From Gymnopilus junonius (lineage: Eukaryota; Basidiomycota; Agaricomycetes; Agaricales; Galerinaceae), in the NCBI GenBank assembly GCA_015501075.1, contig JADNYJ010000129.1:1-64000 (forward strand): a stretch of 64,000 bases of DNA, given 5' to 3'. This document shows positions 21,895 through 33,583 of this stretch, piece by piece. A model generated the notes under the pieces. That model did not search any database. It had not been told where the DNA came from and was given only the letters and a program-made list of their open reading frames with translations. Numbering within the stretch: the stretch's first letter is position 1; the number at the start of each line of letters is the position of its first letter. The position numbers and the translations under genes are program-made.

Positions 21895-23268
21895 ATGCTG
21901 AATCCACCACTTTCGTTTCTTTCGGACGATCTGTTTGTTTATATCGTCGAGCACGTTGCAACTCTCCCGTTCAATCTTGAAACCCTCTGTAATCTATCTC
22001 TTGCTGACCGGGCATTCACGCAGCCCTGCCAAAGATATATCTTTCGGACCCTCGAATTGGGAGATGGCACTGGAACCAAGAAAAAAATATCGCAAAGGCT
22101 GGAAAAAATCCGGAAGATTTTGAACAGCAAACCATCGATTGCCAACTATGTTCGCGTGGTTGAGCTTGCTATCTCACGGAATCGGAATGTATGGCTTATC
22201 AACCATAGCATTTTCGTCAGCATCTTGCAATTACTAGCCAAGTCCCCCATGCCGCCATATGAACTTCATTTCAAGACACCTATGTACTGTCCATTAATAC
22301 TAGAGGACCCCGTACTCGTTGTGGAACGGCTTACACAATCATTCTTTTCCAACACCCTGACTATTCTCCACCTCACTGGATGCAATAACGTCCCATTACC
22401 TCTTTTCCTCGTCTGTCCAAAATTGAAAGAAGTCCTCCTTGACCATGTGGGAGTTGCCGATGAAAGCTATGACTTATATCCAGAAAAACAAATCTTTGAC
22501 CGAGGGTTGCCGGCGTTAGAATTTCTCAACTACCGCGACTCACAGAGCCTCGTGAAGCAGATGATCACCCCGCCCCTCAGGTTTAGTACGCCAGTCATCA
22601 CTTGGTCAAAGTTGCGAGTTCTCATACTCTCTCCTCATGAGAAAGAAGAATTGATCTGTCTGCAACCAATCCTTAATGTGGCTTGCGATGCACTAGAGGA
22701 ACTGCACCTTACAGGTATAAAAGTGGGCAACAGTAAGCATTCCATCTTCAATAAAAAGGAGCTATTTTTACAGGTTTTTTGACTAGGCGAACAACTGCCG
22801 CTGTCTGGCCTTGTGGATCTCAGCCATCTTCCAAGCCTGCATGTATTTGCACTCTACGCAATTATCACATGCGGTGCGAAGGGGTCTGCGGTCCTTCACG
22901 ATATCAATACCGTCCTTCGTACCATACCTGCATGCAACAAAGTAACCAACCTAACATTGGACTATACCGTCCTCGGTGAACACCCTTTTGAAGGGTGCCT
23001 CGATCAAGACTGGGTTGGACTATGCAGCGAAATCATACGCATTGCTGCTGGCAAGCCCCTTGAGTTGGATTTGATGACAACAGTATCTACGGGCAAATTA
23101 ACGTACCAACATCCTGGGGAAGAGGAACTGTATGTGCATATCATGAAGAAAGCTGAATTGCTTTCAGACCATTCAAGGATCTGTACACACTTTTGGAATC
23201 CTACTTGCTGGACTCTAGGGCAACGCCCATTGCCCACCAACCAGGTCCGGAGCAGATGTAAGCAATAG
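21895..23268 (+). CDS. F-box-like/LRR protein
   Basis: The true start is ATG 21895 (MLNPPLSFLSDDLFVYIVEHV); the ORF extends upstream only with TTG. The N-terminal LSDDLFVYIVEHVATLPFNLETLCNLSLADRAFTQPCQRYIFRTLEL is an F-box-like segment. A leucine-rich region follows (LTILHLTGCNNVPLPLFLVCPKLKEVLLDHV). One intron runs from GTATAA at 22716 to CTAG near 22791 and joins LHLTG to EQLPLSGLVDLSHLPSL. The acceptor at ..TTTTTACAG upstream would put a stop in frame, so the later AG is preferred. It is likely an SCF adaptor with unknown target. The end is TAG 23266-23268. Confidence 0.7.
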
Positions 23269-23426
23269 CGACCCGTTCTCATTCCTCGGAGTCTTTTTCA
23301 TTACATCCTTGAAATTTGTAAAATATTTACATTGATTTTATTTGAAGCACCTAACCTGTTTCAATCACTAAAACTTCTTAATCTTATCCATTCTACCCTA
23401 CAAAGAAGGTTTACACGGTGTCTCTC

Positions 23427-24477
23427 CTACCCCCTTACCCTTTTTGCAATACGAGCTGACCGCCTGATTGCTGCTGTAACTTTGGGCTTTGCTCTCTTAC
23501 GCACGGGGGAATGGCGTGGTTGTGAGTGATTATCAACTGAACCAGTATCAGAGACACGAGCTGAGCGCGACGACGCTCTGGAAGATCCCGCAGGGCTCGG
23601 CTCACCAGGCCGGAAGAGCTTCGCATTTTCCATTGTATTACGAAGCTTCTTACGAAAAGTGTCCTGACCGAAGTCGTGCCCATGCTTTGAAGGCCCAGAA
23701 AAAACTTGAGATAAAGGAATGACGAGCAGTCTAACATATTCTCACCTTTTTGAATACTTTATCGAGCCTTTTCGCAATCCTCCTTGCAGTTGTGTAGCTG
23801 AGGAGGATATATCCATCGCGGGTTTTCATAGGTTTGATATCTTTTCCTTTCAACGCATGCTTAATATATTGGCCTTTCTGCCATAGGGTAAGTTGCAGGC
23901 CGTATGTATGCCAGGAGAATAAAAGGCTTACTGATTGATTAACTTTTGCTGGGACTGGCGCTACGTTGTCTGCGCCATTGATGATTTCTTGGACATCTTT
24001 TCGCAGATTGGGGTCTAGCTTGCTGATAAAATCACGTTGATAAGGCCATACTGCAGAATCATGAACACGAGTAACGTACTCGAATCTGAGTTTATGATCG
24101 TCAAGCTGGGATTTAAACATCTGTAGTTCAAAAATATGGTCTCCGTTCGGAACAAAAAGTTAGTATAGGAAATGGAGCCAAATATCTCAAATGATAATAC
24201 CGGCATCTGTGTGCGGAATTTTTATCATGTGCGCCCCATTGGCTTGTATCTCTTCTGGCTTCAACTTTTCCCGAGTAACGCCTTCGCCATCGAACTTGTA
24301 GGCATGAGCATGCTTTTGAGAATTCTTTCGGTAGGTTTTGCTAGATGCTTTGGGCCCTGCTCCAATGGTTCGTCTGTCCAATGCTAGCCATGATGGTGGG
24401 ATGGCGAGCGCAACACAGAGAAAAGATAGAGCGGACTGAACGAGGACGAGAGTGGATAGAATGAGCGACCAGCGCAT
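23427..24477 (-). CDS. Secreted protein with HNH-like signature
   Basis: ATG 24477 opens a signal peptide (MRWSLILSTLVLVQSALSFLCVALA). Splicing at 24141-24200 (GTATTA..CGGAG, with CTAAC branch site) gives KIPHTDADHIFELQMFKSQL. Later introns near 23880-23935 and 23690-23740 give NVAPVPAKVNQSKGQ and HGHDFGQDTFRKKLRNTM, then a Ser-rich, basic tail ending ARIAKRVRG. The combination DHI-x-ELQ, then N..VP..VN..KG matches the spacing of HNH (beta-beta-alpha metal) nuclease domains, including those of bacterial secreted toxins. Nuclease function is inferred from these motifs only. About 270 residues. The gene lies alone between the F-box and SNF2 genes with its own promoter side at 24.5 kb. Confidence 0.7.
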
Positions 24478-25252
24478 AATTGGGAGTAGGTAGGGAACAG
24501 GACCAGCCTGTCAAACCCAGTATTCTGAGAGCCTGGTATTTATTGGACTAGCCAGGGCGATCGACTGATCTTTAATCGGTATACACATTAACTGCCCGAG
24601 ATCCCTGTCAAAATCCGTTCCGACCTGACGAGTAACATAAGGACTATGCCAAAGTAAGATGAAAAAAAAGTCTTGGATTTCACCCACAAAGCATAGCTTC
24701 ATCTTCTTTATCGAGGCGGTGAGTGCCCAACGAAGTTTGGGACATGCTAAAAATAGATTCAGGTCTGCGAAAGCTACTTCGAGTCATCGTGTCTGGTCGT
24801 ATTCATAAATCGCTTCCTTTCTAGTTCAGACGGAACTATTTTAGATGATTGGTACCACTCGATCGCAGACATGATTTGGGTGGTGCATTGATGTATTGGA
24901 TGCATATGACAAGTCATGGGTACAAAACTTGAGTTGTGGGCAATCATTGTGGGCGAAGTGGGTGATAACGGAACTATCGATGTGCCGGCGTACGTTTCTA
25001 CGCCGAAGCCCTACAAATGAAACTTCTGGTCCGAATTTGGGTGAAATTCCCCACAGACAATGCACTGATGCCACTAGCGGATTCGAAGTCTAAAGATTTT
25101 ACAAATCTATCCGGAACAAATTACACGAGCCGTATAAAATAGTACAAGCTGCTGGGTATGTACAACAGCACAGGTAGATGGCATATAGAAAATAAGGTAT
25201 GCAAACGATAGCAAAATAATACTAGAATCACACCTTCCAGTCAACAACCCGC
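24478..25252. other. Intergenic
   Basis: No gene is supported. The stretch holds the upstream region of the secreted HNH-like gene and the 3' flank of the SNF2 gene. Confidence 0.5.
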
Positions 25253-28200
25253 TCACTGCGCCTCTTCCTCGCCCATCATCTTCCCCAGCGCATCATTGCC
25301 CTCTTCAACAGGCGCTTGATAAACCGCAAACGCCGCCTTCTTGCCAGCTCCAATAGCAGCGTGTTCGACTGGGCCGTCGGCCGTCATAGGAGCGCCTTCG
25401 GCTTCGCCTTGCCCTTGACAAGGCCAGCTCCCGATACCCAACCCTGTCCACGCTCGGCGAACACCGCAGGGCTGCGTCAAGGAGCACGTCGAGGTCCTCA
25501 TCGCTGAGCACGCCCTGCTTGCCCTCCTTGGTGTTGGCACCACGTCGATCTTCTCTCCCTCCAGACGGAGAAGTTCAGCTGCCATCTCGCCATCGTTTCT
25601 CTCTTATTGTCAGCTGCCGCGGGCTTCCTGAATTTGCCTGTTGAAAAGGAAGTTGTTAGTGATGAAGGAGGGCTGAAAAATGCCAAGCGAACAAACCTTT
25701 GGCGATGACAAGGGCCTCGAGCTTCCTCTTCGACGTAGCACGCTCCATGATCTTGGTCTCCACTGTATGTGCACTAACGAGACGGAATATGAGGACAGGC
25801 CTCGTTTGTCCAATACGATGAGCTCTGTCCTGAGCCTGGGCATCCATTTGAGGATTCTAAGTGTGAATTTGTCCGCTGAGAACCACTACTACAAGTACTG
25901 GCATGAAAGATAACATACCCAGTCCTGATCATAAAAGATCACGGTGTCAGCAGCCGTCAAGTTGATGCCCAGCCCACCAGCGCGTGTGCTAAGCAGAAAC
26001 AGTTGCGGATTCTTAGGGTCGCTGCCACCGGTCTGGAAGATATTCATTTGCTCGCGACGTTCCAACGGCGAGGTCTGACCATCAATACGACAAATTGGCC
26101 AGCCCATGAAGTCGACCGCCCAATCCTGCAAAGAAGAAAGAAAAATTAGAAAAGGTAATGAAATAGGCGTAAGAAAATATCTAACCTGAATTATATCCAA
26201 CATCGTCGTGAACTGACTAAACAACAGCACTTTGTGTCCGCGTCTGAAGAGCTCCCGAAGAAGACGGTCAAGGACCATCATCTTGCCGCTGGCGTTCACC
26301 AATTCCTCGCCAAGGATGGGATACATCGTTTCCGGATCAATAGGCCAGTCAAATAGGAATGGATGCGAGCAGACTTTACGCAGTTGCATGACAGTATTTT
26401 GGAGCTTCATGTTGTTAACTTGTTTCGCTGTAGAAAGGAATTCGTTCAGGACAAGACAACGACGGAATAAAATGGAGCAGACTTTTTGCCCGAGCCAGAT
26501 GCTCTTTTCCAATCTTAGCCTCCTCAGACTCCTTCTCCTTTTGCGACTTCAAAACCTTCACACCACGCTCATCGACCTCACCACACTCCACCATCTTGAA
26601 ATACTCATCATCGTCACCATCAACATGATAACTCTTTCTTCGTCCCGTGGATAACCTCTTCGACGCACGTCGTTTCTGGGGACTCTCGTCCTTCTCTTTG
26701 TTGGTAGCAGGAGCAGGCAGGACTTCGACCTTATCGGCATCAGGGACGATCTCGACGTGTCCAGTTCCGGTACCGCCTTGGATCAACCACTGTCTGAGAC
26801 CGCCGTCTAGGATGTGATTGTAGGCTTCTCGCTGCCGCACAGTGAGAGGAGCATACAGGACGTACTCCTTCTTGGGTGGGAGATTTGTTTCCACGTCGAC
26901 TTTGAGTCGACGGAGGAGGAAGGGCTTTAGGATGGCGTGCAAAGAAGAAATGATCTGAGACGTTTGAGAGGTGGGCATATTTGATTGAAGTTCTGGAAGA
27001 TTGAACCTAGGAAAAAGGTTGAGTTGAGATGACCAGTTAAATTAAAAGGTGAATGGAACTCACCACTGCTGGAAGGTGTCCAAGTCATCGAATATGTCAG
27101 GCAAAATGAAGTTGAGAAGAGCCCACAGCTCTGCCAAGTTATTCTATAATGTATGGTCAGCTTATTCACAAAACATATCGTAGTACGTACCTGGAGAGGT
27201 GTTCCAGTAAGGATCATTCTACCAGCACTGGTATACTTCTTGATTTCCTGCATAAGCTTGCAATCAAGATTCTTCAGCCTATGGCCTTCATCGACAACGA
27301 TATAGCCCCAATCATAATGACAAAGGTATTGGCGATCCTTAATAATCATCTCATACGTGGTCAAAACCACCGGAAACGATGCCGAATACTCCTGCTTCTC
27401 TATCTTGACTTTGGCTGTTGTTTTCACTTCTTCGTCATCCTCGGTTTGCATGCTTTCCGCATCGTCTACGTCCTCGGGCTTGTACTCTTTGTCGTCCTCA
27501 TTTTCGCTCTCAGACTCAATGACGACTGTCGATTTCCTGGGCCGACCACTCCTTCGTACTCCGTTCACGGTTTCAGGTCTAGGTTTCCGAGGCCTTCCGC
27601 CTTTGCGTTTTAGCTTTGTCTTTGTCGAGGTTCTGGTAGCTAACTTAGAGGGTCCAGGACGAGCCATGACGGTGCGCCTGAGTTCTGCGCGGTCTGCGGG
27701 AGTGCCATGGTATATACAAACAGGGATCTGGAAAAAAATATAAGCGAACAGCATTGAACATAAATGAGAGCATACATCAGGAGCGAACTTCTTGTATTCA
27801 TCGTACCAGTTATGAAGGACACTGAGAGGGCATACGACCAAAAATGGCTTGTAGTTGCCGTGTTCGCGAAGGTACGCGCTGAAGGAAATTGCCTGCAATG
27901 TCTAAACGAATAGCAAGCGTGAGTTCTTTGATTACTAAAGAAGAAGTTTGAATTTACCTTGCCCAGGCCCATCTCATCAGCTGGAATGGAGAAAAATAAG
28001 ACAGCTAACTCTTTGTCCGAAAGAAATGTTTATACCTAGAATACCAGAAATGCCATTTTGGTCAAGAGAGACCATCCACTGAAGACCTTCGAGTTGGTAC
28101 GACTTGAGCTTGGCACCATTGACGAGCGCAGGCTGTTGGAAAACTTGGTCTTCGTGGTTGTCAACCTCCGCCTCTTCATGGGTTGGAACAGCTTCTCCGC

Positions 28201-28726
28201 GAGCGCCTTTCTTCTTCTTGCCTCTTGGGGATGAATGGACAGGTCGACTCCGCTTTTTGCCAGCTTGCTCCTCCCTTCTCTGGGCCTGCAGGGCGATTTG
28301 TTTGGTCTTTTCTTCTTCCATACGTTCGTGGAGGATACTAGAATAGACCTGAGATTTCTGTAGCACGAATTGGAGTCGCGCTAGACGACGTTCCATCTCC
28401 TGAAAAGGGTGTTAGACATATCATACATATGACAGCTCAGTAGAACCCGCATTACCGTCTCCTGCATGGACACCGGTTCTCGACCGAGGTCCCGGTCAGT
28501 GTCATCCTGTATCACCACAGTGAGTCAGAGACAATTTATTTGCAGAGAAAAAGAAACTTGCCCCAAGACTTTCGTCAACTTCGCTGCTGGCGCGACTGTA
28601 GTCAGACAACGCGTGAGGCGGCGGTGTTGACGGCGCCGTGCTGGGTCGAGGTGATGTTGCATGGCTGGTAGAGTCGCCCTCATCGGAGCTGAACGATGCC
28701 GGAGATGATGAATTGGGCGAGCTCAT
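25253..28726 (-). CDS. SNF2-family chromatin-remodelling ATPase, Lsh/HELLS (Irc5) type
   Basis: ATG 28726 ([20 protein letters not shown]) is used because the frame further upstream has only GTG. A coiled, basic N-terminus leads to [13 protein letters not shown], then Walker [10 protein letters not shown] (assembled over two introns near 27900-28035), [20 protein letters not shown], an acidic insert with an [11 protein letters not shown]-hook-like motif, [14 protein letters not shown], and TGTPLQ. The helicase C lobe carries [42 protein letters not shown] and [11 protein letters not shown]. Order and motifs match the Lsh/Irc5/DDM1 group, ATP-driven remodellers linked to DNA methylation or recombination. 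Between 25400 and 25590 four single bases seem to be missing, so the C-terminal frame jumps before the conserved end [15 protein letters not shown]. The stop is TGA 25253-25255. Confidence 0.85.
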
Positions 28727-30293
28727 CGCGAAGGGCGGCGGAAAAGTAAAATGAAAGACAAAAAGGCAGCGGCCATTTGGCACGCGCTTATGCCTGCCCT
28801 AAACTTATTGTCACGCGGACTCAACGCCCAAAATTCGCAACTGGCCCGGATCCGAACGCTGTGTCTAACCATCATAACCTCTCCTATGAGCATTGCCAAC
28901 TGGCCGACAATTCATTAGAGCTCTATCTTATTCTGACAGTTTTCTGAAGCTTTGCACTTTACTTCGAGACACCAGTGGCAGAATCGTGCCAGGGACCGGA
29001 ATCAAGATGGTAAGTTTGCATCTACTCTACGACTCCGGACTCCAGCACCTTCTTAGGAGTGATTACTTCTAGTCGTGAAATCTCTGGATACTGTAACCAG
29101 TCTAGGTTTTTCATCACTGCTCGTCGATCCGAAATAAAAATTCCGATACCAGTTCCGAGAACGGCTATCTAAAGAGGAGTAATGGCGATTTTGAAGTGTC
29201 TCTAGGTTCTCCTACAGACGTGACTCTTTGTGGATTCAAAGCCTGGAACAGCTTCGCTAATGGCAATCGGCAGCTTGTATGTACAACCACTTTTATTCCT
29301 CGGATTGCAAGTCTTTAATGATCGTTGTTTTGGTAGAGATTGTCATTTTCACCACAAGCGTTACCGCCTGAGTGATTTAGGCTACTAGTCGCAATGAATA
29401 CATTTCAGATCGATCTTATGCCTCTGGGATGATCAAAATTCTTCAGACTTCACTGAAATTTCCATCGTCTAATATATCTTCCTTTGGACCAGGTACTAGT
29501 CGATCGAATGCCTTGCTATGCAACATGGGTATCAGCAGGCTAGATTTCATATCCAAGCGCCATATTGCCTCCTGCGCAACTTAAACGACCGCTAGATCCA
29601 GCCTGTTCCTTAAAGGCACTACTGCCCAAGGACTCGTCTCCGAGTCACTCGATTGCAGGGTGATTTGAATAAGGGTCAATAACTGTAACTTAGCGGAAGA
29701 AAGTTCACGTATCCTTATAATTCTATGCCTATCTTTTCACACCTTATCTCCAAATGTCGCTTCACCCCGATCTTAAGTAGCAGTAATTTCAGTGTAATTT
29801 GGCTACAGGTTAGGCCGCCTGAGATATTAATGATGTTACTTTTCAGTAGTCTGTACCAGGTCATTCCAGCAAAAATCCGGTGATTCATTGAAATTTGAAT
29901 CGAGGTTCAATTTTAGACTGGCCCTCAGTGTCTTTGTGGTAGAAGATCGTTTCACCGATGCCTCCCCGTTTGTATAAAATCCACCGAACAAAAATTCTTA
30001 AAAAATCGGACGGGAAAACAACTTAAAGATCTTTCATAATGATTTTTCCTAGCTTCCTTTTAGGCACTCAATCCAGAACAACATCACCGCAACTTGTAGC
30101 ATCGTATCATTATGGATGGCGTTGATTGAAAGACAAAACATCTCAACAGGGAGCACTGCCTATCGCCAAGTCGCCTTCCAGGAAAGGAAGGCACTGCTGA
30201 CAGAGATGGTCTCCGCGTTTCAACCTCGCCCCGCACAGCCATCATCCCTTGGCTGTGGACACCAGGTGGGCACCCTGGGAAGTCCAAATTCCG
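28727..30293. other. Intergenic with a possible short spliced unit
   Basis: No firm gene. At 29006 an ATG is followed directly by GTAAGT. Further on, AG-ended splice sites bracket a possible exon (ACGTGACTCTTTGTGG.. to GGCAGCTT|GTATGT, about 29218-29278) and a last exon ending in TGA near 29372. The implied peptide is very short and unrecognised. The remainder shows nothing. Confidence 0.2.
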
Positions 30294-30300
30294 TATATAA
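30294..30300 (+). promoter_or_regulatory. TATA box upstream of the small Tyr/Pro-rich gene
   Basis: TATATAA in CCGTATATAAGACCG lies about 250 nt upstream of ATG 30548, consistent with a long 5' UTR. Confidence 0.5.
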
Positions 30301-30547
30301 GACCGACCACCTCGGTTATGAATCGCAGTTCACTCTCACCAGGCAGGCCTGTTCGAACCACCCCCACAGTTATTTTCGCCAACTTCCACGATCTTCTTAC
30401 GATCTTCACTCTTACGACCACTCACGACCAGCACACGACCCTAGCACATTCACTTGTGTCCTTTTAAGCGGTTAATCCAAACATTTTGAATACCTCTTCA
30501 TCTTCGCTTGACATCCCCAGACCTACCCAACGAACCTTACAAGCGAC

Positions 30548-30855
30548 ATGTACTACCCAAGCTCTGCCGGTACCGTCACCTCGTTCGTGACCCCTCATTA
30601 CCCCGTTTCGAGGTCGTACTACCCAGCAGCGCCCATGAGCGCCGTTTTGCCTGGTCAACACTACTACCCGACCATGCACGCTGCCCCATGGCATACCCAG
30701 CGACTGCTGCACCGGTTATGATGGCTCAGCCCGCTTATGGTGCTATGCCGTACTACGGTCATACCCCGACCGTCATCATGCCTTCAAGGAGCGGAAGGCA
30801 CAGGCACTCTTCGAGGTCCAGGTCAAGGTCCCGAGGCTTTTTGGGATACCTCTGA
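30548..30855 (+). CDS. Small Tyr/Pro-rich protein with basic SR-like tail
   Basis: ATG 30548 reads MYYPSSAGTVTSFVTPHYPV and continues with YYP and APM repeats for about 45 codons. At 30684-30688 (GCCCCATGG) the frame must move by one base, as if one C of a run were lost, to continue into QPAYGAMPYYGHTPTVIMPS and the basic tail RHRHSSRSRSRSRGFLGYL ending at TGA 30855. Both halves share the same composition, so the break is probably a base-calling loss. The role is unknown. Low complexity suggests a small structural or RNA-associated protein. No signal peptide. Confidence 0.5.
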
Positions 30856-31818
30856 GCGGTTCGCGCTCGGTGTTGAATTAGTCGATGAAGGCGAAAATGA
30901 AGATAACTCAAGAAATACCTTTCTCAGGTTTCAATCACGTTTCCTTTCGATTTGCGTAGAGGACGGGGCGAGGGAGGAGTTGCTGGTTGGAGGTTGGATG
31001 AGGAAGTGACGAGAAGTTTTGTACTCTAGCGATAATACATGGGGCTGGTCGTCGTGCGGCTAGTCCGTTTCGTTGGATGTTCTGTGCGATTTTTTTAAGC
31101 TGAGCAAAAGATTAAGTCCCAGGCTTCCCACAAGGTGGTCCCCAAATGAAAATTACGGATTGATGGAACAGGTGAAACTGTTCAATCGAGTAAGGTCAGA
31201 GGGTATATTCAAACATGTTAGTATGTATGGTTAAGTATATAAACTAGTCACTTGAGACGCGCCGACAAATGACGCGCCAGTCACGTGCTGAACATTTATT
31301 GAGGTGGCACGTGGTTTGCTGCCGAAGTTAAAATTTCCCCCAGCTCTTTCTTTCTTACCAGCATCGAAGCAGCAGTCGTGCTGCATTCTCAAGTCGCACA
31401 CTACACGGCTTTGAGAGTAACGGAGCGATGAGAGAGAAATGTATGGCTTCAAGTCATTGCTTGTTGCTATGCGCCTTCCTAACTAGTGAGCAGCTTGTTC
31501 ACTGTTTTTGCTACGCGAGATTCTCTTTTTTTCGTAGCTTACAGGTCTGGAACGGATAGCTTTCAACATAATATATGACTTTTCCTGAAAGCTGTTGCTC
31601 GTGAGGGTTCTTCTTTCCCTGTCGGAACCGCCCTAGCACGACTAGACTCTCCGTCTGACTCTTTGACGCACCCGAGAGACTCACGGCGACGCGTCACTGT
31701 CAGATGTCAGTGACTTAGAGCGGACGGTAACGTACTCTCGCAATGACATTATTTAAGCCTAGTCGTTTATGAAACAAGAGAATGACATCAAAATCCCACT
31801 TCTTGCTCAATCCCTGCA
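30856..31818. other. Intergenic; promoter of the F-box gene at 31819
   Basis: No gene was seen. CACGTG E-boxes occur at about 31282 and 31307, with ACGCG words near 31258 and 31274. A TATTTAAG box at about 31748-31755 is a candidate TATA element 65-70 nt upstream of ATG 31819. Confidence 0.4.
31688..31714. promoter_or_regulatory. ACGCGT (MCB-like) site followed by a 7-bp inverted repeat
   Basis: GACGCGTC (31688-31695) contains the ACGCGT core bound by MBF in fungal G1/S promoters. It overlaps GTCACTG (31693-31699), which is matched by CAGTGAC (31708-31714) across an 8-nt loop. Both lie about 105-130 nt upstream of ATG 31819. Function is inferred only. Confidence 0.25.
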
Positions 31819-33228
31819 ATGACCGACATCAACGACATTCCACCAGAAATTTTAGCTTCAGTGTTCGAGCTAACCATCTATACCTCAAGCATCAGCTCCC
31901 TCCGCCCGCTTTCGATTGTCTGTCGTCACTGGCACGATGTTGTCGAGCAAACACCTCGCCTGTGGGGCATAGTACTCTTGCGAAAACAATCGTCGCCAGC
32001 AGCATTGGAAAAGCAGATAACCAAAGCCAAGGCTGCGCCCTTATCGATCACCCTCTTCCCTGGCACTCGTAGTGCAAAGCACACCAAGAAGGTCTACCAG
32101 AAATTGACTGATCTTTCCATAAATTGGGTTATGGCGAACGTAGGGACGGAATTTATATCCGCCTGTCGTTGGGTCGCCCTCTATCGTTCTTTGGAGGAAT
32201 TGACTCTGTGTAGAGGAGGTCCCCGGTACGACGAGCCTGGCCCTTTCTTCAACGACGTTAATGCCTTCACCCAACGCGAAGCGAAATTGCGTTCCTTCAC
32301 TGCTACCAACTTACAAAAAGCATGGGTTATTGGGTTCCTTGGGCCAAGTATTCGTCAATTTTGCCTTGTCCGTGGCTACCCCGATCTATCCGAACAAGTA
32401 AACTATTACACCTACAGACTCTATACCAGAATTGCTGATACTTGGGATTACCTGTCTCGACTTCCGGAAGTCATCAAGGTACACCTCAAGCACCTCAAGC
32501 ATAATGACCCCAAAGGGTTTGCCCCATCCGTTATTCGACTCTCAAAGCTGCTGACCCTCCATGTCGAGGACGTTCTCCAGATGCCCATCTTACTGTCTTA
32601 TATTGCCGCCCCACATCTTCAGACATTATGTATTGACCAGCGACAAATTGAGCCATTAAGTTTCAGTTTCCGTAATCCCTCACCAGTCGCCCCGCTTTTC
32701 GCTTGTTGGAGTGACCCGAGTTTCTTACCAGCAAATTTACACACCCTGGAGCTTCGGGACTGCCTCGAGATCACTGATGTACCGTATTTAATCCGTTGGT
32801 TGGAGCGTCTCCCGAACCTCATACGTCTCTTTATTGGCGATGGCTCCAACGTTCTGGGCAAAGCTCCCAGCCGGCTTTCGCCAGACGACGGGGAGTCCAA
32901 CCTATATAGAGCTCTTGCCCATCCGATGACGAGACAGGATGGAGAATCGTTCTGGCTTTGTCCATCCTTGATGATCCTTCACCTCGATGCCGATCAGGAT
33001 ATTGGTGAACTGTTATCAATTGCCCGAACAAGAGGCGGGATTGCCTCCGCCATGCATGACATCCCACCACCCAACCGCCTTCGCCGTGTTGAGGCCTTGT
33101 TATGCAATACTGGAAGGGAGGAGGAAATTGAATTGCTTGGCTCGCTTGTTGATCAAGCCTATTGTCTTTGCACAAGTTGTGGATTGCGTGGTACGTCTCT
33201 CTCAAGCAGATCGTCGTCATTTACATAG
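31819..33228 (+). CDS. F-box protein, single large exon
   Basis: ATG 31819 begins MTDINDIPPEILASVFELTIY, a textbook F-box entry (IPPEIL..VF.L) with SLRPLSIVCRHWHDVVEQTPRLWGIVLL at residues about 25-55. The rest, to residue 469, holds irregular LRRs (LEELTLCRGG, LHTLELRDCLEITDVPYLIRWLERLPNLIRLFIGD). A GTACGT donor near 33192 and an acceptor GTGACAG near 33247 could extend the last exon to a TAG at about 33285, giving a different C-terminus (VLSKATNRLVSKN). It probably acts as an SCF ubiquitin-ligase adaptor. The frame is intact, and it is unlike the family-A F-box genes. Confidence 0.8.
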   Translation: MTDINDIPPEILASVFELTIYTSSISSLRPLSIVCRHWHDVVEQTPRLWGIVLLRKQSSPAALEKQITKAKAAPLSITLFPGTRSAKHTKKVYQKLTDLSINWVMANVGTEFISACRWVALYRSLEELTLCRGGPRYDEPGPFFNDVNAFTQREAKLRSFTATNLQKAWVIGFLGPSIRQFCLVRGYPDLSEQVNYYTYRLYTRIADTWDYLSRLPEVIKVHLKHLKHNDPKGFAPSVIRLSKLLTLHVEDVLQMPILLSYIAAPHLQTLCIDQRQIEPLSFSFRNPSPVAPLFACWSDPSFLPANLHTLELRDCLEITDVPYLIRWLERLPNLIRLFIGDGSNVLGKAPSRLSPDDGESNLYRALAHPMTRQDGESFWLCPSLMILHLDADQDIGELLSIARTRGGIASAMHDIPPPNRLRRVEALLCNTGREEEIELLGSLVDQAYCLCTSCGLRGTSLSSRSSSFT

Positions 33229-33583
33229 ACCTGAGGTCGTGACAGTATTATCGAAGGCAACTAACAGGCTGGTGTCGAAGAACTAGCCATCAGTTGGCCT
33301 CGGCCTTGCTTAAGCAGCCCCTTTGAATTATCACTTCGGCATCCTATCGTCAATTCTGGTCTTCAAATGAAACCCTTTATAATATGAGAGATAATACTTA
33401 AGATCATTTCAAAATTTATGAGATACATTAATCCTCACACCAACTCCTCATATACTCTCCGTACTCTTTAAAGAAACTGGGATATGATATGATCAGACAA
33501 TTTAGTAACCAGCCTCCAGGAACATTAAAGGGATGATAATGGTCACTGTCATTAGATGCTAAAGATTTTCATCATGAAGAATC
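33229..33583. other. Convergent 3' flanks
   Basis: A short interval between the F-box and kinase genes. Nothing was recognised apart from a possible alternative last exon of the F-box gene up to about 33285. Confidence 0.5.
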
